From JASHVB01 sp036489395 (GTDB lineage Bacteria > Pseudomonadota > Alphaproteobacteria > Acetobacterales > Acetobacteraceae): a DNA stretch of 64,000 bases. Below are positions 17,173 through 25,874 of the stretch, in pieces (position 1 is the first letter of the stretch; every line of letters begins with the position of its first letter). The notes under the pieces were generated by a model that saw only the letters and a list, made by a program, of their open reading frames with translations, was not told where the DNA came from and made no database searches. The stretch spans positions 1 through 64,000 of the forward strand of contig DASXFW010000184.1 of assembly GCA_036489395.1 (NCBI GenBank), written 5' to 3'. The position numbers were made by a program, and so were the translations under genes.

Positions 17173-18380
17173 AGTGTGCGCGGCACCAGCACCAGCACGA
17201 AGGCGGTGAAAGCGGCAGAAACCACGATCAGCGGCCCGAGCGAGCCATGGAACACATGCTCGTACAGGAACGCTCCGATGGTATCCGCCAGCGGGGTCGC
17301 CAGGTTGATCACCGACATCAGCGCGGCGAACGCAAAGCCTTCCGCGCGCGGCGGACAGTGCTCCGCCGCCAGGGTCAGCGTCGCGATATTCGCAATCATG
17401 CCGGCGGCGCCGGTGACAAAATACACGACGATGGCACTTACCGGATCGACCATGCCCAGAAACGCCAGCGTGCTGAGCGTGCCCAACACGATCGACAACC
17501 GCAGCAAGGGCAGCGTGTTCATCCGTGCCAGGAACCAGCGATAGGCCAGACCTCCGGCCACCCACCCGATCGCGCTGATCGCCGACAGCGCACCGATGAA
17601 GTCCTGCGAGAACTTCAGCCGATCGGTCATATAGAAATAGAGCGGAGTGCCGAAACCCGGGCTGAAATAGTAAAAGAACAGAAAGCCGGCGATCAGCCAG
17701 AGCGTGCGGGAGCGGAACGTGTCCAGGAACCCGCGCCATCGCCGCTTCAGCTCCGGCGCATCGATACCGGCACGCGGCTCATCGACGAGGTGCAGGCACA
17801 GCAGCACGGCCATCGGCGCAACTGCCGCGACGGCAGCCGCTGCGTGCAACGCTCCGGCGGGTGACAGCAGCACGATCAGCTCGCCGCCGAGCAGCGAGGT
17901 CGCCGCGACCGCGCCGTTGAACCACAGCCATTGCTGGTTGACGAACGCGGCACTGGCGTTGTGGCGCTGCCCGTTCTCCACCAGAAGCGCGCCGCACAGC
18001 GTGCTCGATACCGCCATCGCGATAGACGTTAGCGCCAACGCGAACACCAGCGACGCCGGCGCGACGATGTGCGTTACCCAGACAAACGCCGCGATTGCCG
18101 CCACGTTGGACAGCAGCAGATAGCTGCGCCGGCGATAGCCGAACAACGGCACGAAGTCGGATATCACGCCGTACAGCGGCTTGACGATCCAGGGCACGTC
18201 CAGCACCGACAGCGACGCGGCGACCTGCAGCGGCGTCCAGCCGTAGCCTTCCTTGAGAAAATGCGTAAGCGGCTGCCAGATGACGCCGACCTTGGCCTGG
18301 CCGATGCCCTCCACGGTGTACACGACGGCAAAGAACCACATCAGCCGGCGGACGCTGGCGGAATCGGGCGCGAGGGACAT
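17130..18380 (-). CDS. BT1/MFS-type transporter (folate-biopterin transporter-like)
   Basis: A 416-residue membrane protein with about twelve hydrophobic helices. The N-terminal EGIGQAKVGVIWQPLTHFLK then VLDVPWIVKPLYGVISDFVP and FGYRRRSYLL strongly resemble the BT1 folate-biopterin transporter family, a branch of the major facilitator superfamily. The final residues (VIARSDATKQTRS) are encoded by a module A repeat, so the natural C-terminus has probably been replaced. It lies 151 nt from the divergent hyuA gene and may import that pathway's substrate. Confidence 0.85.
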   Translation of the reverse strand: MSLAPDSASVRRLMWFFAVVYTVEGIGQAKVGVIWQPLTHFLKEGYGWTPLQVAASLSVLDVPWIVKPLYGVISDFVPLFGYRRRSYLLLSNVAAIAAFVWVTHIVAPASLVFALALTSIAMAVSSTLCGALLVENGQRHNASAAFVNQQWLWFNGAVAATSLLGGELIVLLSPAGALHAAAAVAAVAPMAVLLCLHLVDEPRAGIDAPELKRRWRGFLDTFRSRTLWLIAGFLFFYYFSPGFGTPLYFYMTDRLKFSQDFIGALSAISAIGWVAGGLAYRWFLARMNTLPLLRLSIVLGTLSTLAFLGMVDPVSAIVVYFVTGAAGMIANIATLTLAAEHCPPRAEGFAFAALMSVINLATPLADTIGAFLYEHVFHGSLGPLIVVSAAFTAFVLVLVPRTLVIARSDATKQTRS

Positions 18381-18443
18381 GGCCGATTGTGCGTGTGCGC
18401 CGCGTTGCGCTCAACCGGGGGGTCTGCTGTCATCGCTGCCCCC

Positions 18444-18519
18444 TGTCATTGCGAGGCCCTGAGGGCCGAAGCAATCTCCCGCGGGGGGTTGCTTCGGCCC
18501 TCAGGGCCTCGCAATGACA
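18444..18519. repeat. Palindromic repeat, module A (short, GCCCTGAGGGC variant)
   Basis: TGTCATTGCGAGGCCCTGAG ... GAAGCAATCTCCCGC and its inversion GGTTGCTTCGGCCCTCAGGG to CCTCGCAATGACAG. It ends 12 nt before the hyuA start and contributes a spurious in-frame ATG. Confidence 0.9.
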
Positions 18520-18531
18520 GAAAGGCGCAGC

Positions 18532-20604
18532 ATGGCCTGGCGGATTGGCATCGACATCGGCGGCACCTTCACCGACGTAGCGTTGGTGGAGGAAGAAACC
18601 GGCCGCATCGAAATCGCCAAGGTGCTGACCACGCCACATGATTTCGGCCAGAGCGTGATCGAAGGCATCCGCCAGGGTCTGGACCGGAACCGTATCGACC
18701 CCGCCGCCGTGTCACTGCTGTCGCACGCCACCACCGTGGTCACCAACGCGCTGCTGGAGAAGAAGGGCGCCCGCGCCGCCTTCGTCGCCACGCGCGGCTT
18801 CCGCGACATCCTGGAGCTGCGCCGTTCGTCCCGCCCCGACCTGTACGATTTGTTCCAGGACGCCCCGAGCGTGCTGGTGCCCCGCCGGCACCGCTTCGAG
18901 ATCACCGAACGCATCGATGCCCAAGGCGACGTGGTCACGCCACTGGCCGAGAACGAGCTTCCTGCCCTGATCGAATCCATCCGCGCCGCGGACGTGCAGA
19001 CCATTGCCGTATCGTTCTTGTTTTCTTTCCTTAACGACACCCACGAACGCCGCGTCGGCGCCGCGCTGCGCGAGGCACTCCCTGATATTCCGGTGTTCCT
19101 GTCCTGCGAAGTGCTGCCGGAAATCCGCGAATTCGAGCGTGCCAGCACCACCGCCGTCTGTGCCTATGTCGGGCCGCTGCTCGCATCGTATCTCGACCGG
19201 CTGCAGCGCGCGGCGTCGGAACTCGGGTTGCCGTCGCTGCATGTGATGGGATCGTCGGGCGGGGTGTTCGACATTCCCGAAGCCCTGCGCATGCCCGCCG
19301 CCGTGGTGGAATCCGGGCCAGCCGCGGGGGTGATCGCCGCATCGCTGGCAGGACGGCAGCTCGACCGGCCGAACCTGATCTCGTTCGACATGGGCGGCAC
19401 CACCGCGAAGGCGAGTGTCATTGTCGCTAACGAGGTCGCGGTCACCGCGGAATACGAAGTCGGCGGCGCGGCCAATGCGAAACGCTGGATGCACGGCACG
19501 GGTCATCCGATCCGCGTGCCGGTAATCGACCTCGCGGAGGTCAGCGCCGGCGGCGGATCGATCGCCTGGATCGATCCGGGCGGAGCCTTGAAGGTGGGTC
19601 CGCACAGTGCCGGCGCCGACCCGGGACCCGCCGCATACGGCGCCGGCGGCACATGCGCGACCGTGACGGATGCCGATGTGGTGCTGGGGTATCTCGACCG
19701 CGAGGCATTGCTCGGCGGCGCATTGCGTGTCGATCTGCCGGCGGCAGAGCACGCGATCGAGGAACATCTCGCCCGGAAGCTGGGAGTTTCCGTCGCCGAT
19801 GCCGCGGCGCGTATTGTCGAAGTGGTGAACGCCAACATGGCGCAGGCGCTGCGCATCGTGTCGGTGGAGCGCGGGCACGATCCGCAGGAATTCAGCCTGA
19901 TCGCGTTCGGCGGCGCCGGCCCGGTGCATGCCGTGGCACTGGCCGATGAGTTGCAGATTCCCGAAGTGATCATCCCGCCCGCGCCCGGCGCGTTTTCCGC
20001 GATCGGCCTGGTGGCTAGCGACCTGCGGCGGGACTATTCACGCACGTTATATGCCGACCTGGCGAAGGTCGATCCGGCGGCTGTGGCAGATGCCATCGCG
20101 TCGATGGAAGCCAGTGCGGTCGCCATGCTGGACGCGGCGCACGTGCCGGCCGAACGCCGGGCGTTGGTCCGCCAGGCGGATGTGCGTTATCGGCGGCAGG
20201 CTTATGAACTAACGGTGCCGTTAGCCGACGGGCCGATTGATCGCGCCACGACCGACGCGTTGGCGGAGGCGTTCCATGCCAGACATTCACAGACCTATGG
20301 GCACGCGAACCGTTCGGAGGGCGTGCAGCTTGTGAATTTGCGGGTTACCGCGCTGGGACGGCTGCCGGGGCTCACGCTGGCGCAGCGTGCCGATGCCGGC
20401 ACCGCGCGCGTGCGCGAACGCAGCGTGTGGTTCGTCGAGACCGGGTTCCTACCGACGCCGGTGCACTGGCGGAACGGCCTGGTGCCGGGGACGATGATCG
20501 ATGGGCCGGCAGTCATCGAGGCGCTGGATTCAACGACGGTCGTGCCGCCCGGCTGGCGCGCGCAAATTGACGATCTGGGCTACATCCGTTTGGCACGATG
20601 CTAA
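18532..20604 (+). CDS. hyuA: Hydantoinase/oxoprolinase subunit A (HyuA-like)
   Basis: A 690-residue ATP-dependent hydantoinase/oxoprolinase A subunit. The N-terminal RIGIDIGGTFTDVALVEEET is the phosphate-1 ATPase motif (Hydant_A_N), and LISFDMGGTTAKASVIV the second phosphate motif; AEVSAGGGSIAWID and ADPGPAAYGAGGTCATVTDA are the Hydantoinase_A hallmarks. The family hydrolyses 5-oxoproline, hydantoins or N-methylhydantoin, or carboxylates acetone-type ketones, with a B subunit. The matching subunit B follows 114 nt downstream. The start MAWRIG is preferred over a repeat-derived ATG 18 nt upstream. The exact substrate is unknown. Confidence 0.93.
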   Translation: MAWRIGIDIGGTFTDVALVEEETGRIEIAKVLTTPHDFGQSVIEGIRQGLDRNRIDPAAVSLLSHATTVVTNALLEKKGARAAFVATRGFRDILELRRSSRPDLYDLFQDAPSVLVPRRHRFEITERIDAQGDVVTPLAENELPALIESIRAADVQTIAVSFLFSFLNDTHERRVGAALREALPDIPVFLSCEVLPEIREFERASTTAVCAYVGPLLASYLDRLQRAASELGLPSLHVMGSSGGVFDIPEALRMPAAVVESGPAAGVIAASLAGRQLDRPNLISFDMGGTTAKASVIVANEVAVTAEYEVGGAANAKRWMHGTGHPIRVPVIDLAEVSAGGGSIAWIDPGGALKVGPHSAGADPGPAAYGAGGTCATVTDADVVLGYLDREALLGGALRVDLPAAEHAIEEHLARKLGVSVADAAARIVEVVNANMAQALRIVSVERGHDPQEFSLIAFGGAGPVHAVALADELQIPEVIIPPAPGAFSAIGLVASDLRRDYSRTLYADLAKVDPAAVADAIASMEASAVAMLDAAHVPAERRALVRQADVRYRRQAYELTVPLADGPIDRATTDALAEAFHARHSQTYGHANRSEGVQLVNLRVTALGRLPGLTLAQRADAGTARVRERSVWFVETGFLPTPVHWRNGLVPGTMIDGPAVIEALDSTTVVPPGWRAQIDDLGYIRLARC

Positions 20605-20605
20605 A

Positions 20606-20695
20606 TGTCATCGCAAGGAGCGGAGCGACGAAGCAATCCCGGTCATGCGTAAACCCGAACGGGATTGCTTCGCCGCTCCGCTCCTCGCAATGACA
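20606..20695. repeat. Palindromic repeat, module A between hyuA and hyuB
   Basis: TGTCATCGCAAGGAGCGGAG ... ending GCTCCGCTCCTCGCAATGAC. It occupies nearly the whole hyuA-hyuB spacer, so mRNA joining the two would carry a strong hairpin. Such a structure could protect or uncouple the 5' part of the message; this is inference. Confidence 0.9.
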
Positions 20696-20718
20696 AGAAA
20701 ATGTACGAGGCTCACCTG

Positions 20719-22413
20719 ATGACCAACCTCCGCACCGACCCCGCCCGCTTCGAAGTGGTGAAGAACGCGCTGTACTCCGCGGCTGAGGAAATGAAGATCG
20801 TCCTCGCCAAGACCGCCTATTCCCCGCTGTTGAAAGTCGCCGGCGACTACTCCTGCGGTATCTTCGACACCGCCGGCAACATGGTTGCGCAAGGCCCCGA
20901 CCTGCCGATCCATCTCGGTTCCATGCCCGACGCGGTACGCGCGATCGTGCATGCGTTCCCCGACGCCGCACCCGGCGACGTGTTCATTCACAACGATCCC
21001 TATCACGGCGGCTCGCACCTGCCCGACGTGAACGTTGTAGCCCCAGCCTTCCACGATGGCCGGCTGCTCGGATTCGGCTGCGTGCGCGCGCACTGGCCGG
21101 ATATCGGCAGCGCCACACCCGGCAGCTACGGCGCGGTCACCGAAATTTACGGCGAGGGCCTGCGCCTGCCGCCGATCCGCCTGTATCGCGACGGCAAGCC
21201 CGATCCCGCGATCGAGGCAATCATCTTCGCCAATGTGCGGACGCCCACCGAACGGCTCGGCGATTTGCGCGCCCAGGTGGCGGCCAACTGGCGCGCCTCG
21301 CAACGCCTGTCCGCGCTGGCGGCGAAATACGGCACCGACACGCTGCTGCAGATCATGCAGGAGGTGCTGGACTATTCCGAAACCATGATGCGCGCCGCGT
21401 TGCGCGCATTGCCGGACGGCGAGGCGGAATTCACCGACATCTTCGATGGCGACGGCGTCATTGCCGAGGGCGAAACCGACGACGCCACCTTCACCGTCAA
21501 GCTTCGCATCACCAAGCGCGGCGACACCATCACCGCCGACTTCACAGGCTCGGACCCCGCCGTCGCCGGCCCGATGAACGCACCGCTGACGGTGACTGCG
21601 TCCGGCGTGTACTGCGCACTGAAGATGATCGCCGATTCGAAAAGCCTTATCCCGCCTAACTCCGGCTGCTGGCGCCCGGTCACCGTTACCGCGCCGCCGG
21701 GATGTGTCGCGAACGCGCAGCATCCCTCACCGGTGGTGTACGCCAACCACGAAATGTCGCACCGCATCGCCGACATGGTGATGGCGGCGATGTTCCGCAT
21801 CACGCCACGCACGGTGATGGCGGCGTCACAAGGCACGTCAGCGGTAATAACGTTCGGCGGCACCGACTATCGGACCAACGACCGTTATGTCAGCTACGAA
21901 TCGGTGAAGGGCGGCTTCGGCGCACGGCCCACGAAGGACGGCATCAACGCCGTGGCGAGCACCGTTTCGAACATGTCCAACACGCCAATCGAAATCCTGG
22001 AAATGAGCTTCCCGCTGCGGGTGGAGGAATACAGCCTGGTGCCGGACAGCGGCGGGGCCGGAACATTCCGTGGTGGACTCGGCGTGCGCCGGGCCTGGCG
22101 GGTGTTGCAACGCGATTCGCACGCCTCGGTCTGCTGCGAGCGCACGGTAACGCCGCCGTTCGGACTGGACGGTGGCAGCGCCGGCGGCCCCGCACGAATA
22201 TCGTTGCTGCCACCACGTGGAAATGCGCGACGCCTGAACAGTAAGGGGAGTTTTCAGGCGCCGGCGGGATCGCTGGTGGTGGTGGAAGCGCCTGGATCGG
22301 GCGGCTACGGCCCACCCGCTGAACGCGATTCCGCAGCCCTTTCCGAAGACCTGCTCGACGGCTACGTTACCCCAGCCGGGGCGAGGCGGGACTACGGCTT
22401 CGATCCCGCCTGA
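20719..22413 (+). CDS. hyuB: Hydantoinase/oxoprolinase subunit B (HyuB-like)
   Basis: A 564-residue Hydantoinase_B family protein. Key conserved segments: ALYSAAEEMKIVLAKTAYSP, VFIHNDPYHGGSHLPDVNVV, SATPGSYGAVTEIYGEGLRL, IFANVRTPTERLGDLRAQVA, and the C-terminal LVPDSGGAGTFRGGLGVRRA. It pairs with the HyuA just upstream, likely forming a heterodimeric ATP-dependent ring-opening enzyme. The start is the ATG after GAGGCTCACCTG rather than ATGs in the repeat. Whole-family length, no defects seen. Confidence 0.93.
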   Translation: MTNLRTDPARFEVVKNALYSAAEEMKIVLAKTAYSPLLKVAGDYSCGIFDTAGNMVAQGPDLPIHLGSMPDAVRAIVHAFPDAAPGDVFIHNDPYHGGSHLPDVNVVAPAFHDGRLLGFGCVRAHWPDIGSATPGSYGAVTEIYGEGLRLPPIRLYRDGKPDPAIEAIIFANVRTPTERLGDLRAQVAANWRASQRLSALAAKYGTDTLLQIMQEVLDYSETMMRAALRALPDGEAEFTDIFDGDGVIAEGETDDATFTVKLRITKRGDTITADFTGSDPAVAGPMNAPLTVTASGVYCALKMIADSKSLIPPNSGCWRPVTVTAPPGCVANAQHPSPVVYANHEMSHRIADMVMAAMFRITPRTVMAASQGTSAVITFGGTDYRTNDRYVSYESVKGGFGARPTKDGINAVASTVSNMSNTPIEILEMSFPLRVEEYSLVPDSGGAGTFRGGLGVRRAWRVLQRDSHASVCCERTVTPPFGLDGGSAGGPARISLLPPRGNARRLNSKGSFQAPAGSLVVVEAPGSGGYGPPAERDSAALSEDLLDGYVTPAGARRDYGFDPA

Positions 22414-22439
22414 CCAACAGCAACACAAGGGAAAACGCC

Positions 22440-22688
22440 ATGTCCGAATCACTGCCTGTCGTCGCCCAGAAGGGCTCGTTCAAGATGGATGTCGAGGCCG
22501 GCAAGTCCTACTGGTGGTGCGCCTGCGGCAAAAGCGGCAAGCAGCCATTCTGCGACGGCTCGCACAAAGGCACCGGCTTCAGCCCGATGGAATTCAAGGC
22601 CGAGGAATCCGCCACCGTCAGCTTCTGCGGCTGCAAGCACAGCGGCAACAAGCCGCGCTGCGACGGGACGCATCGCTCACTGGCGTAA
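22440..22688 (+). CDS. CDGSH iron-sulfur domain protein (two motifs)
   Basis: An 82-residue tandem CDGSH protein. The two [2Fe-2S] motifs read CACGKSGKQPFCDGSH and CGCKHSGNKPRCDGTH, each with three cysteines and one histidine. This matches bacterial two-motif mitoNEET-like proteins (CISD3-like). It has no membrane anchor. A GGGAAA ribosome site precedes the ATG. It sits in the hydantoinase run and may carry electrons or clusters for one of the neighbouring enzymes; that link is inference. Confidence 0.93.
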   Translation: MSESLPVVAQKGSFKMDVEAGKSYWWCACGKSGKQPFCDGSHKGTGFSPMEFKAEESATVSFCGCKHSGNKPRCDGTHRSLA

Positions 22689-22704
22689 CACGACGGAGGA
22701 CGCC

Positions 22705-23844
22705 ATGACCAACGATCTCATCTCTTGCGACGACCACATGGATCTCGGGCAACTACCGCCCGATCTCTGGACGACGCGCCTACCGGTGGAGCTGCGCGAC
22801 CGCGCGCCGCACGTGGAGGAACGTGACGGTCAGGCAATGTGGATCTGCGACGGCAAGGTGTGGGGCCGTTGGGATGGCAAGGCGCCCGCGAGCGGCAACG
22901 CGCGACCGGTGAAGCCGCTCTATAACGCGCTGGATCGCGCCGGCATCCACGACAACAGCGCGCGGCGACCGGCAAATGCCGAGCTGCGGCTTGCCGACAT
23001 GGATCGCGACGGCGTGCAGACGCACATTATTTTCGGACCGATCTTCCAGATCTCGACGGACGATTCGGTGCTGCGCGCCGCGTGTTACCGCGTCTTCAAC
23101 GACTGGCTGCTGGAATTCTGTAGCGTTGCACCCAACCGGCTGATCGGTGTGCCGATGCTGCCGGAAAGTCCTGCCGGCGCGGCGGAGGAATTGCAGCGCC
23201 TGGCGGCGAAAGGCGGCGTGCGACAGGTCAACCTGATGATCGCCAATGTCGCGCCGAAGTTGGATGATCCCGCTTGGGAGCCGCTGTGGAATTTGCTTGA
23301 ATCCACCGGCATCGTTCTCGCATGGCATGTCACGGTGTTCGCCGGGCGTCCGACCGATCGCTCGGCCGGAAAGGCGGCCAGCGTGTTCGATGCCACGAAG
23401 GGTTTCTTCGGCAATTTCCTTGAGCCCTTCGTCGATTTGTTCTCCTGGGGCATTCTGGAGCGGCATCCGAAACTGCGCGTCGTCATGGCCGAATCCGGCA
23501 CCGGCTGGCTGCCCTGGCTGATGCAGGAGCTGGATTATCGGCACTGGCGACTGTGGGAAGCGAAGGAATTCTGGGGAGAAAAAGGCGGCAAGGAGCTCGT
23601 TGCCAAGCCAAGCGAATTGTTCCGCCGACAGGTCTATGCGACCTTCCAGGAAGACTACGTCGCGTTGTCGCTGCTGCCGTTCTTCGGCGAGGGGCATTTG
23701 CTGTGGGCTTCCGACTATCCGCATCCGGACAGCGTGTGGCCGAACTCGCATGCCACGATCGAACGACAGATGCAGTCCCTGACACCGCAGATGCGGCGCG
23801 CACTGACGCATGATAACGCCGCGGCATTGTATGGGCTGGCGTGA
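22705..23844 (+). CDS. Amidohydrolase-2 family metal-dependent hydrolase
   Basis: A 379-residue TIM-barrel hydrolase of the amidohydrolase-2 (ACMSD/4-oxalomesaconate-hydratase-like) group. Early CDDHMD gives the strand-1 metal motif; LRLADMDRDGVQTHIIFG, a mid-barrel IVLAWHVTVFAG and MAESGTGWLPWLMQELDYR follow, and LLWASDYPHPDSVWPNSH provides the strand-8 aspartate. A GGAGGA ribosome site is 9 nt before the ATG. Only one base separates its stop from the next gene, indicating translational coupling. It probably hydrolyses or decarboxylates an intermediate of this gene run. Confidence 0.9.
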   Translation: MTNDLISCDDHMDLGQLPPDLWTTRLPVELRDRAPHVEERDGQAMWICDGKVWGRWDGKAPASGNARPVKPLYNALDRAGIHDNSARRPANAELRLADMDRDGVQTHIIFGPIFQISTDDSVLRAACYRVFNDWLLEFCSVAPNRLIGVPMLPESPAGAAEELQRLAAKGGVRQVNLMIANVAPKLDDPAWEPLWNLLESTGIVLAWHVTVFAGRPTDRSAGKAASVFDATKGFFGNFLEPFVDLFSWGILERHPKLRVVMAESGTGWLPWLMQELDYRHWRLWEAKEFWGEKGGKELVAKPSELFRRQVYATFQEDYVALSLLPFFGEGHLLWASDYPHPDSVWPNSHATIERQMQSLTPQMRRALTHDNAAALYGLA

Positions 23845-23845
23845 T

Positions 23846-24952
23846 ATGAAAATCGACGACGTATCGCTGACGATCTTCACCTGGGACAACATCCCCGCGA
23901 CCAACTACCACACGGGCACAGCAACTGCGGGCAACAGCAATCTTGGCCTGCTGCGCATTCACACCGATGGGGGGCTGGAGGGGCATGCGTTCCTTGGGTC
24001 CGCGACCAATCCGGCGTCGATGGACGGCCCGCAGCTTATCCGTTCGCTGAAGCCGATGCTGATGGGCGCCAATCCGCTGGAGCGCGAGCGCATCCACGGC
24101 GGCATGCGGCTGATCAATCGCGCCGTCAGCTATCGCACGATCGGCGCGGTGGATACGGCGTTGTGGGACCTGGCGGGGAAGATCGCCGGCCTGCCGGTTC
24201 ACGCGGTGATGGGAACGTATCGTACCTCGATCGTGGCATACGCAAGTTCGCAGGTGCTGCCCGACATCGCGGCTTACGTGGACCAGGCGCAGACGTTCAA
24301 GGCGAATGGCTGGAAGGCTTACAAGATCCATCCGCCGCGCGACGCCGCCACCGACATCAAGGTGTGCGAGGCGGTGCGCAAGGCGGTCGGCGACGACTAC
24401 CGCGTCATGCTGGATTCGACCTGGGCGTACACCTACACCGACGCGCTGCGCGTCGGCCGCGCGATCGAAGAAATGGGGTTCTACTGGTACGAAGACCCGC
24501 TGTCCGACGAGGACATCTACAACTACGTCAAGCTGCGCGAGAAGCTGGATATTCCGATCATGGCGACGGAATTTCCCGCCGGCGGACTGGACACTTATCC
24601 GATCTGGCTGACAGAGAAGGCCACCGACTATCTGCGCGGCGACATCCCGAACAAGGGCGGCCTGACGACGATGCTGAAGACCGCACATCTCGCCGAGGCC
24701 TTTGGCCTGCGGTACGAAGTGCACCACTCCGGCAATTCGCTGAACAATCTCGCCAACCTGCATCTGTGCATGGCGCTGCGCAACACCACGATGTGGGAAG
24801 TGCTGTTGCCGGACCCAGCACATAAGTACGGCATGGCGAAGGAGCTGGAGATCGACAAGGACGGCCTGATGCACGCGCCGACCGGTCCCGGCCTGGCCGG
24901 CGAGATTGACTTCGCCCTGATCGAGCGGAAGTCCGAGGCCGTGCTGCGGTAG
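23846..24952 (+). CDS. Enolase-superfamily enzyme (mandelate racemase/muconate lactonizing type)
   Basis: A 368-residue MR/MLE protein. The capping domain is followed by AVDTALWDLAGKIAGLPVH, the first general base region GWKAYKIHPP, metal ligands D in VMLDSTWAY, E in YEDP and E in ATEF, and a histidine base in YEVHHSGNSLNN. It should abstract the alpha-proton of a carboxylate, giving racemisation, dehydration or cycloisomerisation. It is tightly linked to the upstream amidohydrolase and followed 7 nt later by a ROK kinase. A sugar-acid dehydratase role is possible but unproven. Confidence 0.9.
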   Translation: MKIDDVSLTIFTWDNIPATNYHTGTATAGNSNLGLLRIHTDGGLEGHAFLGSATNPASMDGPQLIRSLKPMLMGANPLERERIHGGMRLINRAVSYRTIGAVDTALWDLAGKIAGLPVHAVMGTYRTSIVAYASSQVLPDIAAYVDQAQTFKANGWKAYKIHPPRDAATDIKVCEAVRKAVGDDYRVMLDSTWAYTYTDALRVGRAIEEMGFYWYEDPLSDEDIYNYVKLREKLDIPIMATEFPAGGLDTYPIWLTEKATDYLRGDIPNKGGLTTMLKTAHLAEAFGLRYEVHHSGNSLNNLANLHLCMALRNTTMWEVLLPDPAHKYGMAKELEIDKDGLMHAPTGPGLAGEIDFALIERKSEAVLR

Positions 24953-24959
24953 GCGGTGC

Positions 24960-25874
24960 ATGGCGCGATATCGCATCGGCATCGACCTCGGCGGCACAAA
25001 GATCGAGATCGTCGTCCTCGCCCCGGACGGCAGCGAAGCGTTGCGCCACCGTATCGCCACACCACCCGGCGGATACGCGCCGACAGTGGACGCGATCGCC
25101 GCGTTGGTGCGCCAGGTGGAAGCGCAGCTTGGAATTGCCGCGACAGTCGGCATCGGCATTCCCGGCGTAATCAGTCCCGCCACCGGGCGGGTGAAGAACG
25201 CCAATTCCACAGTGCTGAACGGCCATCCGTTCGATCAGGACATTGCCCGCAGGCTCGGCCGGTCGGTTCGCGTCGAGAACGACGCCAACTGCTTCGCACT
25301 GTCGGAAGCCGCGGATGGTGCCGGGGCCGGACGGAGGCTGGTGTTCGGCGTCATTCTCGGCACCGGCGTCGGTGGCGGAATCGTCGTCGATGGCCGGGTG
25401 CATCGCGGACCGCATGGCGTCGCCGGCGAATGGGGACACAATCCGCTCCCGTGGCCGCGGCTCGACGAGTTGCCAGGTCCGCATTGCTGGTGCGGCCAGT
25501 GGGGCTGCCTGGAAACCTACGTCGCGGGTCCCGCCCTGGCGCGTGATTGCGACGGCCCAGGCGCGCACGATGCCAGTGCGCTGCCCGAACGCGCCGCCGC
25601 GGGCGACGTGCGCGCGCAGCAGGCACTGGCGCGTCACCTGGACCGGCTGGCGCGCGGCCTTGCGCAAATCGTCAACTTGCTCGATCCCGACTGTATCGTT
25701 CTGGGTGGTGGGCTGTCGAACATGCAGCACCTCTACATCGGGCTGCCAAGATTGCTGCCACGCCACGTATTCAGCGACGTGATCGCCACACCGATTCTGC
25801 ACAACAAGCATGGCGATTCGTCGGGCGTGCGCGGCGCCGCGTGGCTGTGGCCGGCAACGGACTCACAGGAATGA
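24960..25874 (+). CDS. ROK family sugar kinase
   Basis: A 304-residue ROK-family protein. The ATP-binding start YRIGIDLGGTKIEIVVL, the GIGIPGVISPATG segment, VRVENDANCFALSEAADGAG and the HCWCGQWGCLETYVAG zinc motif (CxCGxxGCxE) are all present; no helix-turn-helix precedes them, so it is a kinase rather than a repressor. Substrates in the family are fructose, glucose, N-acetylglucosamine or N-acetylmannosamine. It is the last gene of the co-directional run beginning at 18.5 kb and overlaps the convergent metalloprotease gene by 12 nt. Confidence 0.92.
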   Translation: MARYRIGIDLGGTKIEIVVLAPDGSEALRHRIATPPGGYAPTVDAIAALVRQVEAQLGIAATVGIGIPGVISPATGRVKNANSTVLNGHPFDQDIARRLGRSVRVENDANCFALSEAADGAGAGRRLVFGVILGTGVGGGIVVDGRVHRGPHGVAGEWGHNPLPWPRLDELPGPHCWCGQWGCLETYVAGPALARDCDGPGAHDASALPERAAAGDVRAQQALARHLDRLARGLAQIVNLLDPDCIVLGGGLSNMQHLYIGLPRLLPRHVFSDVIATPILHNKHGDSSGVRGAAWLWPATDSQE

